Assembly (NCBI RefSeq): GCF_032678705.1
Contig: NZ_JAVTSS010000002.1
Span: forward strand, 186,001 to 250,000
Source of the DNA: Pedobacter frigiditerrae
Lineage (GTDB): Bacteria > Bacteroidota > Bacteroidia > Sphingobacteriales > Sphingobacteriaceae
DNA: 64,000 nt
Direction: 5' to 3'
This document shows positions 15,205-22,553 of this stretch, in pieces. The notes beneath the pieces are model-generated. The model saw nothing but the letters and a program-made list of their open reading frames with translations. It did not search any database and had not been told where the DNA came from. A program made the translations under genes and the position numbers. Numbering within the stretch: the stretch's first letter is position 1; every line of letters begins with the position of its first letter.

Positions 15205-16032
15205 TTATATAACCAACTTATAAATTACAGTCTCTAAATTTTCTGTATCTCTATCTTCACAAAGCAAGAACTCCAAGTTGGAGGTGTTTTCTTTAAAAAA
15301 GGAAATGCCTTCAAACTTTTGGTTGGCAGATATCTGTTTAATGAAATTTAAACTTAGCGTTTCTGCATTTAAGCTACCAAGGTAACTTCCCAAAATTTCG
15401 CCATCATGGTAAGTTGAGGTTGTGTTTTCCGCAGCTGCGATGAAATAGATTCTATTTTTATGCAAAACGGCATCGGTAAATGAAACTAACTTTTGGTCAG
15501 TTTTTAGCAAAACGATGGAAGTAAATTCAATTTTTGTGACTTTTGTTAAATCACTTCCGTAGATTTTAATAACACCATTTTTCTTTGCATTTCCATTTCC
15601 TCTGTTAAACAGAAACCAGTCTACTCCATTAAAAATAGCTCCTTCAATATTCAAATTGTCATCATCTATTTTACAGCTACTTTTAACTTTAGCATATAAT
15701 GATGATAAATCTTGTTGGGCAACCTTTTTAGAATCTAAGTCATAGGTTATCATTACATTTCTGTTTGGTGTAGAACCAGAACCTAAAACATAAAGTGTGT
15801 TTTTAAAATTACAAAGCGCCTCAAAATCTCGCTTTTTTGCTTTTGGAATATTCTCTAAAACATTTAAGCCTTTTAATAATTCAATTTTATTTACGGTTTT
15901 ACTTTTGATATTATACTCGTACAAATAAGCACTGTTATCGCCAATTACATATAATAAATTGCCTTTCAAGAGTAATCCTGAGGCAGAACCAATTCCTTTT
16001 ATTGTAGCATAAACTCTTAATTCTTTATTCAT
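15205..16032 (-). CDS. Beta-propeller-like protein, cassette 2
   Basis: A 275-residue paralogue of the 12133-12960 protein with the same length and no gaps. The ATG at 16032 is chosen because it matches the paralogue and sits just inside the flanking hairpin; the longer frame to 16188 runs through repeats. There is no signal peptide. Changes are spread along the protein rather than clustered, as in two functional copies diverging slowly. A promoter is not obvious, since the upstream hairpin begins 12 bases from the ATG. Function unknown; perhaps a DUF6929-type propeller. Confidence 0.75.
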   Translation of the reverse strand: MNKELRVYATIKGIGSASGLLLKGNLLYVIGDNSAYLYEYNIKSKTVNKIELLKGLNVLENIPKAKKRDFEALCNFKNTLYVLGSGSTPNRNVMITYDLDSKKVAQQDLSSLYAKVKSSCKIDDDNLNIEGAIFNGVDWFLFNRGNGNAKKNGVIKIYGSDLTKVTKIEFTSIVLLKTDQKLVSFTDAVLHKNRIYFIAAAENTTSTYHDGEILGSYLGSLNAETLSLNFIKQISANQKFEGISFFKENTSNLEFLLCEDRDTENLETVIYKLVI

Positions 16033-16043
16033 TCTTGCTATTT

Positions 16044-16070
16044 CGGTCGGTGAGACACCGACCGATAGGT
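16044..16070. repeat. Flanking hairpin repeat, right end of propeller cassette 2
   Basis: Perfect CGGTCGGTG-aga-CACCGACCG followed by ATAGGTAAA, as at 12972-12998. The left-to-right distance is 883 bases here and 885 in cassette 1. Confidence 0.9.
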
Positions 16071-16078
16071 AAACAACT

Positions 16079-16102
16079 AAAGCGCTAAATAGGTAGCGCT
16101 TT
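16079..16102. terminator. Perfect 9-base inverted repeat
   Basis: AAAGCGCTA and TAGCGCTTT are separated by 6 bases. It lies downstream of the 2OG oxygenase gene on the minus strand and could end that transcript, though no long T run follows. Confidence 0.4.
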
Positions 16103-16117
16103 ATATTAACGATTTGT

Positions 16118-16224
16118 AGGTTGCGTGAGGGATTGAAGCGAAAAGCCCACAGCGAAAGCTTTTTCAGCTGAGCGAGGACTTGTAGCAAAAAGCCCGACCC
16201 CTTGCGTAGCTTGGGGGCACGCCC
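16118..16224. repeat. Interspersed intergenic repeat with paired AGC-AAAAGCCC arms
   Basis: Contains two related arms, GGATTGAAGCGAAAAGCCC and GACTTGTAGCAAAAAGCCC, separated by an AGCGAAAGCT...AGCTGAGCG hairpin-like core, and ends GGGGGCACGCCC. I recall similar sequences as common intergenic repeats in this phylum; only the internal structure is shown here. Confidence 0.45.
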
Positions 16225-16292
16225 AAATCAGTTCTCAGTTTTCAATTAGCAGTTGCGATTTACCAACTGTAAACTGCCCACCGTAAACTGAA

Positions 16293-17255
16293 CTATTTCT
16301 TCAATCCAATCTCTCTCAATCTTTCATCTAAATATTCGCCTGCAGTCATGTCGCTATAAACTTTTGGATGTTCTGCATCAATTGTTGAAGGCAAACTTGT
16401 TAAATCCATATCTGAACGTGGGTGCAAGAAAAACGGAACAGAAAAACGTGAAGTTTTCATCAGTTCAACTGGCGGATTTACCACTCTGTGCGTAGTAGAC
16501 CTTAATTTGTTATTGGTTAATCTTTGCAACATGTCTCCAACGTTTACCACGATATCTGTATGATGTGCTTTAATGGGCAACCATTCGTTACTACGAGTTA
16601 AAACCTCTAAGCCATCTGCACTTGCGCCAATTAGCAATGTAATTAAGTTAATGTCTTCATGGGCACCAGCACGAACTGCGTCATCTGGCAAGGCTTCTGG
16701 ATTTTCAATTGGGAAATAGTGTATACCTCTTAAAATTGAGTTTCCGTTATGAACGTGTTTATCGAAATAATCGATTGGCAGTTCTAGATAAGTTGCAATG
16801 GCACGCAATAAATGCTTGCCGTTTTCTTCTAGTTTCTGATAAATCTCCCTGGTAACTGGATTAAATTCTGCAATTTCTTCCAAAACTTCATTATCAGGAT
16901 ATTCGCTTTTAATTGGGTCGCCATCCGTAACCTCATTACCTATTTGCCAAAACTCCTTTAAATCTGCAGTTTTAGCTCCTTTTGCAGTTTCTTTTCCCGC
17001 ACTCGTATACCCACGTTGACCAGCCAATTCTGGTTTTTCGTATTTACGTTTAGTTTCTACAGGCAAAGCAAAAACAGCCTTAATGTTTGCATACAATTTA
17101 TCAATTAACTCTTGACTAACGCCATGATTGGTGATGGTTACAAAACCAGAATCATTAAAAGCTCTTCCTAATTCGTCAGAAAAATTTTTGCGTTGCTCTT
17201 CATTACCATTAATGTAAGTGCCTAAATCAAGGCAAGGAATATAAGGTGTAGACAT
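16293..17255 (-). CDS. 2-oxoglutarate/Fe(II)-dependent oxygenase, isopenicillin-N-synthase-like
   Basis: A 320-residue cytoplasmic enzyme with the DIOX_N half (IPCLDLGTYI, GFVTITNHGVSQ) and the jelly-roll core. The iron ligands are His and Asp in AHEDINLITLL (about residues 199-201) and a distal His in STTHRVVNP (about 255). The 2-oxoglutarate-binding Arg-x-Ser follows in SRFSVPFF. The family oxidises small molecules using O2 and 2-oxoglutarate; the substrate cannot be named. It stands alone between repeats and msrA, divergent from msrA. Confidence 0.88.
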   Translation of the reverse strand: MSTPYIPCLDLGTYINGNEEQRKNFSDELGRAFNDSGFVTITNHGVSQELIDKLYANIKAVFALPVETKRKYEKPELAGQRGYTSAGKETAKGAKTADLKEFWQIGNEVTDGDPIKSEYPDNEVLEEIAEFNPVTREIYQKLEENGKHLLRAIATYLELPIDYFDKHVHNGNSILRGIHYFPIENPEALPDDAVRAGAHEDINLITLLIGASADGLEVLTRSNEWLPIKAHHTDIVVNVGDMLQRLTNNKLRSTTHRVVNPPVELMKTSRFSVPFFLHPRSDMDLTSLPSTIDAEHPKVYSDMTAGEYLDERLREIGLKK

Positions 17256-17479
17256 GTTATTTATTTTAAATGTTATTTAAATTTATAAAAGATATGTTAA
17301 TAAACATTGGTTTGATAAATTTTACTTGTCTAACAATTTACAAAACAATTTGTTAAGTTATTAACAATAATAATAAATCTCAATTTCAAGTCAAATTGTC
17401 AAGGATAAGTCCGTTTTTAAATTCGCAAAACTTTACTGTTTCGTTTTGCGTATCATTACTTAGAAAACGCATTATAAAA

Positions 17480-18082
17480 ATGAAAAGATATATTCTAATA
17501 ACAATCTTAACCCTACTGTTTATGCAAAATGCCGATGCGCAAAAGCAAAAATTACAAAAAGCTACTTTCGGAATGGGTTGTTTTTGGTGTACTGAAGCTC
17601 TTTTTGAACGTTTGAATGGGGTAACAAGTGTTAAATCAGGTTATGAAGGTGGCGATGTTGTAAATCCATCTTATGAAGATGTGTGTACTGGAACTACTAA
17701 CCATGCTGAAGTTACGGAGATAACTTATGACCCTGCAAAAATTAGTTATGATGAACTATTGGAAGTTTTTTGGAAGAGCCATGACCCAACTACATTAAAT
17801 AGACAAGGTGCGGATGTGGGTACGCAATATCGTTCGATTATTTTTTATCACTCTGATGAACAAAAAGAAATTGCAACTAAGTATAAAGCTGAATTAAATA
17901 AAACAAAGACCTTTGACAATCCAGTAGTAACTGTTATTGAAAAAGCTAAGCCTTTTTATGTTGCCGAAAATTATCATCAAGATTATTTTATTAAAAACGG
18001 CGAATTACCTTATTGCAGATTAGTGATTTTACCCAAAATGGAAAAACTGGAAAAATTGTTTAAAGCAAAGCTGAAACATTAA
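17480..18082 (+). CDS. msrA: Peptide-methionine (S)-S-oxide reductase, exported
   Basis: MsrA repairs methionine sulfoxide. The catalytic motif GCFWC is at residues 33-37, and the conserved GYEGG, HAEVTEITYDP, FWKSHDPTTLNRQGADVG and NYHQDYF follow in the expected order. I use the ATG at 17480, which gives a signal peptide MKRYILITILTLLFMQNADAQ and 200 residues; the longer frame begins with TTG and adds an unlikely leader. Export to the periplasm is therefore predicted. Resolving Cys residues beyond the motif are few (Cys in EDVCTG and PYCRLV). Confidence 0.94.
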   Translation: MKRYILITILTLLFMQNADAQKQKLQKATFGMGCFWCTEALFERLNGVTSVKSGYEGGDVVNPSYEDVCTGTTNHAEVTEITYDPAKISYDELLEVFWKSHDPTTLNRQGADVGTQYRSIIFYHSDEQKEIATKYKAELNKTKTFDNPVVTVIEKAKPFYVAENYHQDYFIKNGELPYCRLVILPKMEKLEKLFKAKLKH

Positions 18083-18183
18083 TAATTACGTCATTGAGAG
18101 CTGAAGTAATGGCTTGAGCGTTTAGAAGCGAAGCAATCTTTTTGGGTTGCAAAACTCAGAAAGCCAACCACTCTTAGCAGATT

Positions 18184-18204
18184 GCCTGCCTGCGGTAGGC
18201 AGGC
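18184..18204. repeat. REP-like hairpin GCCTGCC/GGCAGGC
   Basis: GCCTGCC-TGCGGTA-GGCAGGC lies inside a larger imperfect inverted repeat that starts GTCATTGAGAG near 18092 and ends CGCAATGACG near 18237. Related hairpins are at 6457-6475 and 21887-21907. Confidence 0.65.
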
Positions 18205-18358
18205 TTCAGGCGGTAAAGAACCGACCTTCGCAATGACGACCAAACTTTCATTCGCAATTTAATTGTCATTACGCCTAAAATGACAATTTACTTATCATAC
18301 ATCAATGCATCGTTAATTTATAATAGTGACTTTTGTTTTATAAATTGATATAAACAAA

Positions 18359-18991
18359 ATGAGTTTAATAGAAGCCCTAAACTGGCGTTATGCCACTAAG
18401 AAAATGAACGGCCAGGCTGTTCCTCAAGATAAAGTAGATTTAATTTTAGAAGCTGCTCGTTTGGCACCAACTTCTTCGGGTCTACAACCTTATAAGGTGA
18501 TTGTAATTACTAATCCGGACTTAAAACAAACACTTTTAGCACATTCATTTAACCAATCGCAAATTATAGATTCGTCTCACCTGTTGGTTTTTGCCGCTTG
18601 GGACACTTACACAGAAGACAGAATTAATGATGTTTTCACACGCACACATAACGAACGTGGAACACCACCAGAAAGCACCACAGATTATCAAAAAATGTTA
18701 GTTGGTAATTATGTACCAAGAACTGAAGAAGTGAATTTTAACCACGCAGCCCGTCAAGCTTACATTGGATTTGGAATGGCATTAGCAGAAGCGGCTATCC
18801 AAAAAGTTGATGCCACACCTATGGAGGGATTTAACAATGCTGAATACGATAAAATTTTAGGATTGACAGAAAAAGGTTTAAAAAGTGTTGCAATTATGCC
18901 TTTGGGTTATCGTGATGAAACTGGCGACTGGTTAGTAAACTTGAAAAAAGTTCGTCAGCCGAAATCAGAATTCATTATCGAGTTCAAATAG
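18359..18991 (+). CDS. Nitroreductase family NAD(P)H-dependent oxidoreductase
   Basis: A 210-residue FMN flavoprotein of the NfsB type. The FMN-binding start RYATKKMNG, the AARLAPTSSGLQPYKV segment, the AYIGFGMALAEAA helix, the DATPMEGFN substrate/FMN loop and the C-terminal GYRDE are all present. These enzymes reduce nitro or quinone compounds and use NAD(P)H. It is monocistronic, with a strong terminator at 19009. Confidence 0.93.
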   Translation: MSLIEALNWRYATKKMNGQAVPQDKVDLILEAARLAPTSSGLQPYKVIVITNPDLKQTLLAHSFNQSQIIDSSHLLVFAAWDTYTEDRINDVFTRTHNERGTPPESTTDYQKMLVGNYVPRTEEVNFNHAARQAYIGFGMALAEAAIQKVDATPMEGFNNAEYDKILGLTEKGLKSVAIMPLGYRDETGDWLVNLKKVRQPKSEFIIEFK

Positions 18992-19008
18992 AAAAAACAA
19001 AATCTATA

Positions 19009-19041
19009 ACGGGTGCCCTGCAATAAGGCATCCGTTTTTTT
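19009..19041 (+). terminator. Rho-independent terminator after nitroreductase gene
   Basis: ACGGGTGCC pairs with GGCATCCGT (one G-U) around a 9-base loop, followed by seven T residues. Confidence 0.85.
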
Positions 19042-19144
19042 ATGTCTTTTTAATTGTAAAAATATGTTAAAGATTGGTTACAATGCATATCCATCAATCA
19101 ATAATCAATATATTAGCAAACAATCTACCACTATAATTTAATTG

Positions 19145-21865
19145 ATGAGATTTACAAGAATACTTTTTGCAATCGTTATTTTTTCAGCTTTTTTAAACCA
19201 ATCTGCCTTTGCACAAGACAGTGTAGTTTTAAATAACATCCTCACCAAAACAAAAAGACTAGCAGAAGAACAGCCAGTAGAAAAAGTTTACTTACATTTT
19301 GACAAGCCTTATTATGCAGTAGCTGATACGATGTGGTTTAAAGCTTATGTAACTACAGAGCAAAATTTACCATCTCCTTGGAGCAAAATTGTATATGTAG
19401 AAGTTTATAATGCACAAGATTCCTTAATGCAAACCCAAAGGTTGCCCTTAAAAAACAGTGTGGCCAATGGAAATATTGCCCTTAACATGCAAAATTATAA
19501 ACAAGGCAATTATTATGTGAGGGCATACACCTTATGGATGTTGAATTTTAGCGATGCCTACTTTTTTACTAAGACCATCCCGATAGGCGAAGCAATTGAT
19601 AAACAAGTGATTACCAATATTTCTTTTAATACCGAGCCAAGCGATAAAGGCTTAAAGACAACTGCCAAAATACAATTTAGAGATATGTCTAAAAAGGCAT
19701 TGTCCAATAAAACGGTTAATTGGCGGGTGCTTTCTAATTATGATATTTACACAAAAGGTAAGGGAACAACAGACCAAAACGGGATATTAACGGTAGTAGT
19801 TACCAGTAAAGCTGGAGAGATAATTACCAAAGGTGATATTATTACCGACATCAGCATTGCTGAAAAAGAAACAGCGACTGCCAGTTTTAAACTAAAGCAA
19901 ACAGCAAACGATTTTGATGTTCAATTTTTCCCAGAGGGAGGTCAATTAATTAATGGCATACCAAATCAAGTAGGATTTAAAGGCGTTAAAACTTCTGGTT
20001 TAAGTATAGATTTTAAAGGAAGTTTGGTAGATGAGTCAGGTAATGAACTAACTACTTTTACCTCATCTTATGCAGGTATGGGCTCATTATTCATGACCCC
20101 TGAAACAGGAAAAACTTACAAGGCTAAAATCACATTTAAAGATGGAAGCGTAAAAACATTCGATTTACCGAAAGCAGTTGATGCTGGCATAACCTTACAA
20201 ATCACCAATTCGAACGCAGAATTTATCAATTTGAAAGTATTGGCAAACAGCCCATATTTTGAAGCCAATAAAGACAAAGGGTTTTTTATTGTTGCTCAAA
20301 GTACAAATGTGGTTTATTATGCAGCAAAAGCAGAGCTGAAAAATCAAGTCATTACTACCAAAATGCCAAAAAAGAATTTTCCATCCGGTATTGTTCAGAT
20401 TACTTTATTTAATGATAAAGGAGAACCAATTAGTGAAAGGTTGAGTTTTGTTTTGCATCAGGAAGCGATGAGTTTAGCTGTTAAATCTGACTTGCCGATT
20501 TACAAGCCTCGTCAGAAAGTTAAAATTACTTTAGATGCCAAAAGTGCTGGCTTGCCAACTTTAGGAAATTTTTCTGTTTCAGTAATTGATGAGCAAAAAG
20601 TTCCGGTTGATGAAAATAGCGAAACTACTATACTAAGTTCTTTATTACTGACATCAGATTTAAAGGGATACATAGAAAAACCTAATTATTATTTCACCAA
20701 AACAGATGAAAAGAAATTAGCTGATTTAGATAAGTTAATGATTACTCAAGGTTACCGTAGGTTTACTTATAAAGATATATTGGCAAATAAATATCCAGTA
20801 GTTACTATTGCTCCTGAAGAAGGAATTAGTATCACAGGAACTTTAAGAGACCGTACAGGTATGCCAATTAGAAAAGGTGCCATGCGATTAATGGTTCCTG
20901 GTAAACCTATTTCTGCTGAAACAATTACAACTAATATGGGTGTTTTCAGGTTTCAAAATCTAAACCTGCCAGATTCATCGGAAGTGGTTGTTAGTGCAAA
21001 ATACAATGCAAATGCTGCAAATCTAATGATTATGCTGGATGGGAATCCTAGTCCAATGGCTGGCAAAAACATTAATGTTGCAGACGAAGTTGCGAATATC
21101 GATACTGTTTTATCTTCTTACTTAAACAACAGCCAAAAACAGTACAGGTATATGAAAACCCTTAAAACGGTAGAAATTAAAGGGGCTGCAATTAAAAAAC
21201 CTAGTCATGCAGATCATAGTACATTATCTAGCTTAAGTATGATGCCAGATCATTTATTAAGTGCTGACAGGTTTGTTGGTGGGTGTAACTTCCTTCTAGA
21301 ATGTTTAAAAACAATGGCTACTGGAATGACATTTGACACGGAAAATTTTTACGTATCAAGAGATTTTAACCAAGGTGGGAGAACACCAGTGCAAGTGTTT
21401 ATCAATGGAAACCCAGTTGATGCAAGAGACATTAACTCTGTAAATGTTGCAGACCTAGAATCTGTAGAAGTATTTTTGAAAGACGATTTAGGAACTGTAG
21501 ACCGTGCATACGGTACCAAAGGTGTATTAGTAATCAACACCAAAAAAGCTCCAGTTGGTAAAAAAATAACCAAAGAAGAATTGATGAATATGTTGCCAAA
21601 AAACAACATTGTGAATTTTACACCAATGGGCTATGCAAAAGAGCGTGAGTTTTATTCTCCTAAATATATACCCAATGCTATTCCAACAAGCAGCGATTTA
21701 AGAACTACTATTTACTGGAATCCTAAATTAATTACTGATGATAAAGGCAATATTAGTTTTGAATTTTTCAATGCTGATGGAAGAGGTGCTTATCGTGTGG
21801 TTATAGAAGGCTTTGATAAAAATGGAAATATTGGAAGGGCTGTTTATAGGTATACGGTTAAGTAA
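19145..21865 (+). CDS. Large exported MG2-like / TonB-plug domain protein
   Basis: A 906-residue exported protein (signal peptide ending NQSAFAQ; ATG at 19145 preferred over a TTG three bases earlier). Residues about 35-130 (KVYLHFDKPYYAVADTMWFK, GNYYVRAYT) form the macroglobulin-type MG2 domain frequent in Bacteroidota. The middle has more Ig-like strands and a carboxypeptidase-regulatory-like repeat (GISITGTLRDRTGMPI). Near residues 700-800 a TonB-plug-like part is seen (PVQVFINGNPVDARDINSVN, VESVEVFLKDD, GTKGVLVINTK). There is no beta-barrel, so it is not a receptor by itself. A role in outer-membrane transport or assembly is possible but unknown. Confidence 0.8.
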   Translation: MRFTRILFAIVIFSAFLNQSAFAQDSVVLNNILTKTKRLAEEQPVEKVYLHFDKPYYAVADTMWFKAYVTTEQNLPSPWSKIVYVEVYNAQDSLMQTQRLPLKNSVANGNIALNMQNYKQGNYYVRAYTLWMLNFSDAYFFTKTIPIGEAIDKQVITNISFNTEPSDKGLKTTAKIQFRDMSKKALSNKTVNWRVLSNYDIYTKGKGTTDQNGILTVVVTSKAGEIITKGDIITDISIAEKETATASFKLKQTANDFDVQFFPEGGQLINGIPNQVGFKGVKTSGLSIDFKGSLVDESGNELTTFTSSYAGMGSLFMTPETGKTYKAKITFKDGSVKTFDLPKAVDAGITLQITNSNAEFINLKVLANSPYFEANKDKGFFIVAQSTNVVYYAAKAELKNQVITTKMPKKNFPSGIVQITLFNDKGEPISERLSFVLHQEAMSLAVKSDLPIYKPRQKVKITLDAKSAGLPTLGNFSVSVIDEQKVPVDENSETTILSSLLLTSDLKGYIEKPNYYFTKTDEKKLADLDKLMITQGYRRFTYKDILANKYPVVTIAPEEGISITGTLRDRTGMPIRKGAMRLMVPGKPISAETITTNMGVFRFQNLNLPDSSEVVVSAKYNANAANLMIMLDGNPSPMAGKNINVADEVANIDTVLSSYLNNSQKQYRYMKTLKTVEIKGAAIKKPSHADHSTLSSLSMMPDHLLSADRFVGGCNFLLECLKTMATGMTFDTENFYVSRDFNQGGRTPVQVFINGNPVDARDINSVNVADLESVEVFLKDDLGTVDRAYGTKGVLVINTKKAPVGKKITKEELMNMLPKNNIVNFTPMGYAKEREFYSPKYIPNAIPTSSDLRTTIYWNPKLITDDKGNISFEFFNADGRGAYRVVIEGFDKNGNIGRAVYRYTVK

Positions 21866-21886
21866 TAATTGATTAAATTGTCATTC

Positions 21887-21907
21887 CCTGCCTGTCCGGC
21901 AGGCAGG
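21887..21907. repeat. REP-like hairpin CCTGCCTG/CAGGCAGG
   Basis: CCTGCCTG-TCCGG-CAGGCAGG, directly after the MG2 protein gene and of the same class as the hairpins at 6457 and 18184. Confidence 0.65.
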
Positions 21908-21967
21908 CGAGTTTCTCCCAACGCGACAATGTCATTGAGTTAAGAAAAACTAAAGTAATTTGTCATC

Positions 21968-22033
21968 CTGAGCGTAGTCGAAGGACAAATTACTTTTGTT
22001 TTTGACCGTCGAAAGGTCTTCGACTACGCTCAG
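21968..22033. terminator. Long inverted repeat between convergent genes
   Basis: CTGAGCGTAGTCGAAG (21968-21983) is perfectly repeated in inverse as CTTCGACTACGCTCAG (22018-22033), 16 bases with a 34-base loop. It lies between genes ending at 21865 and 22047 and could terminate both. The CTGAGCGTAGTCGAAG word recurs at 36827-36842. Confidence 0.6.
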
Positions 22034-22046
22034 ACCGACAACTATT

Positions 22047-22418
22047 TTATTTTAAAACCTCTTTAACACCTTTACACATCTCTACCAACTTTTTATAAGA
22101 AGCTTCAGAATTATGCTGCTTTTTAAAATCTATCTCTATGTTTCCTGACGATGATTTCAAATAGAATCTAACACTATCTCCCAAGGCAACTTCCTCATCT
22201 TTAATATCGCTAGGAGCTGTAAAGATTTTATCGTCTCCCAATGTCTCCTCTAAATATTTAGTTACTTTTTCTGTTTTCTGCTCAGGATAAGATGCATCCA
22301 AGCTATAGCCAGCATCTGTACTCCTAACGCTTATAGAAACGTTATCGTTGTTTCCATTAAAGTTGCAGCTAACTAATAGAGCTGGGATAAGTGCGATTAA
22401 ATAATATGTTTTTTTCAT
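22047..22418 (-). CDS. Small lipoprotein of unknown function
   Basis: A 123-residue protein with a lipobox LVSC (Cys 18) and an Asn-rich spacer. The mature part is mixed alpha/beta, with YLEETLGDDKIFTAPSDI, VRFYLKSSSGNIEIDFKKQ and a C-terminal helix ending KGVKEVLK. No catalytic motif is seen. It is a single gene bounded by repeats on both sides. Confidence 0.75.
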   Translation of the reverse strand: MKKTYYLIALIPALLVSCNFNGNNDNVSISVRSTDAGYSLDASYPEQKTEKVTKYLEETLGDDKIFTAPSDIKDEEVALGDSVRFYLKSSSGNIEIDFKKQHNSEASYKKLVEMCKGVKEVLK

Positions 22419-22453
22419 GTTGTTGTTTTTTGAGTTAATATTTTTTTAAAGGA

Positions 22454-22530
22454 TTGTCATCCAGAACGCAGTGAAGGATCTCTTTTGAAAATTCAACTTT
22501 GAGATTCTTCGCGATGCTCAGAATGACAAA
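22454..22530. repeat. Imperfect GTCAT...ATGAC intergenic hairpin
   Basis: ATTGTCATCCAGAACGCAG...GATCTC is answered by GAGATTCTTCGCGATGCTCAG...ATGACAAAT, giving an imperfect stem of about 30 bases between two same-strand genes. It resembles the hairpin at 21968. Confidence 0.55.
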
Positions 22531-22553
22531 TCAACAAGAATGACAAAACTCCG

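Noticed and set aside
10291..16070. Full peptide-antibiotic biosynthesis cluster
   Set aside because: No lanthipeptide, radical SAM, YcaO or C39/ABC exporter gene is present in the window. Only orphan precursors can be claimed.
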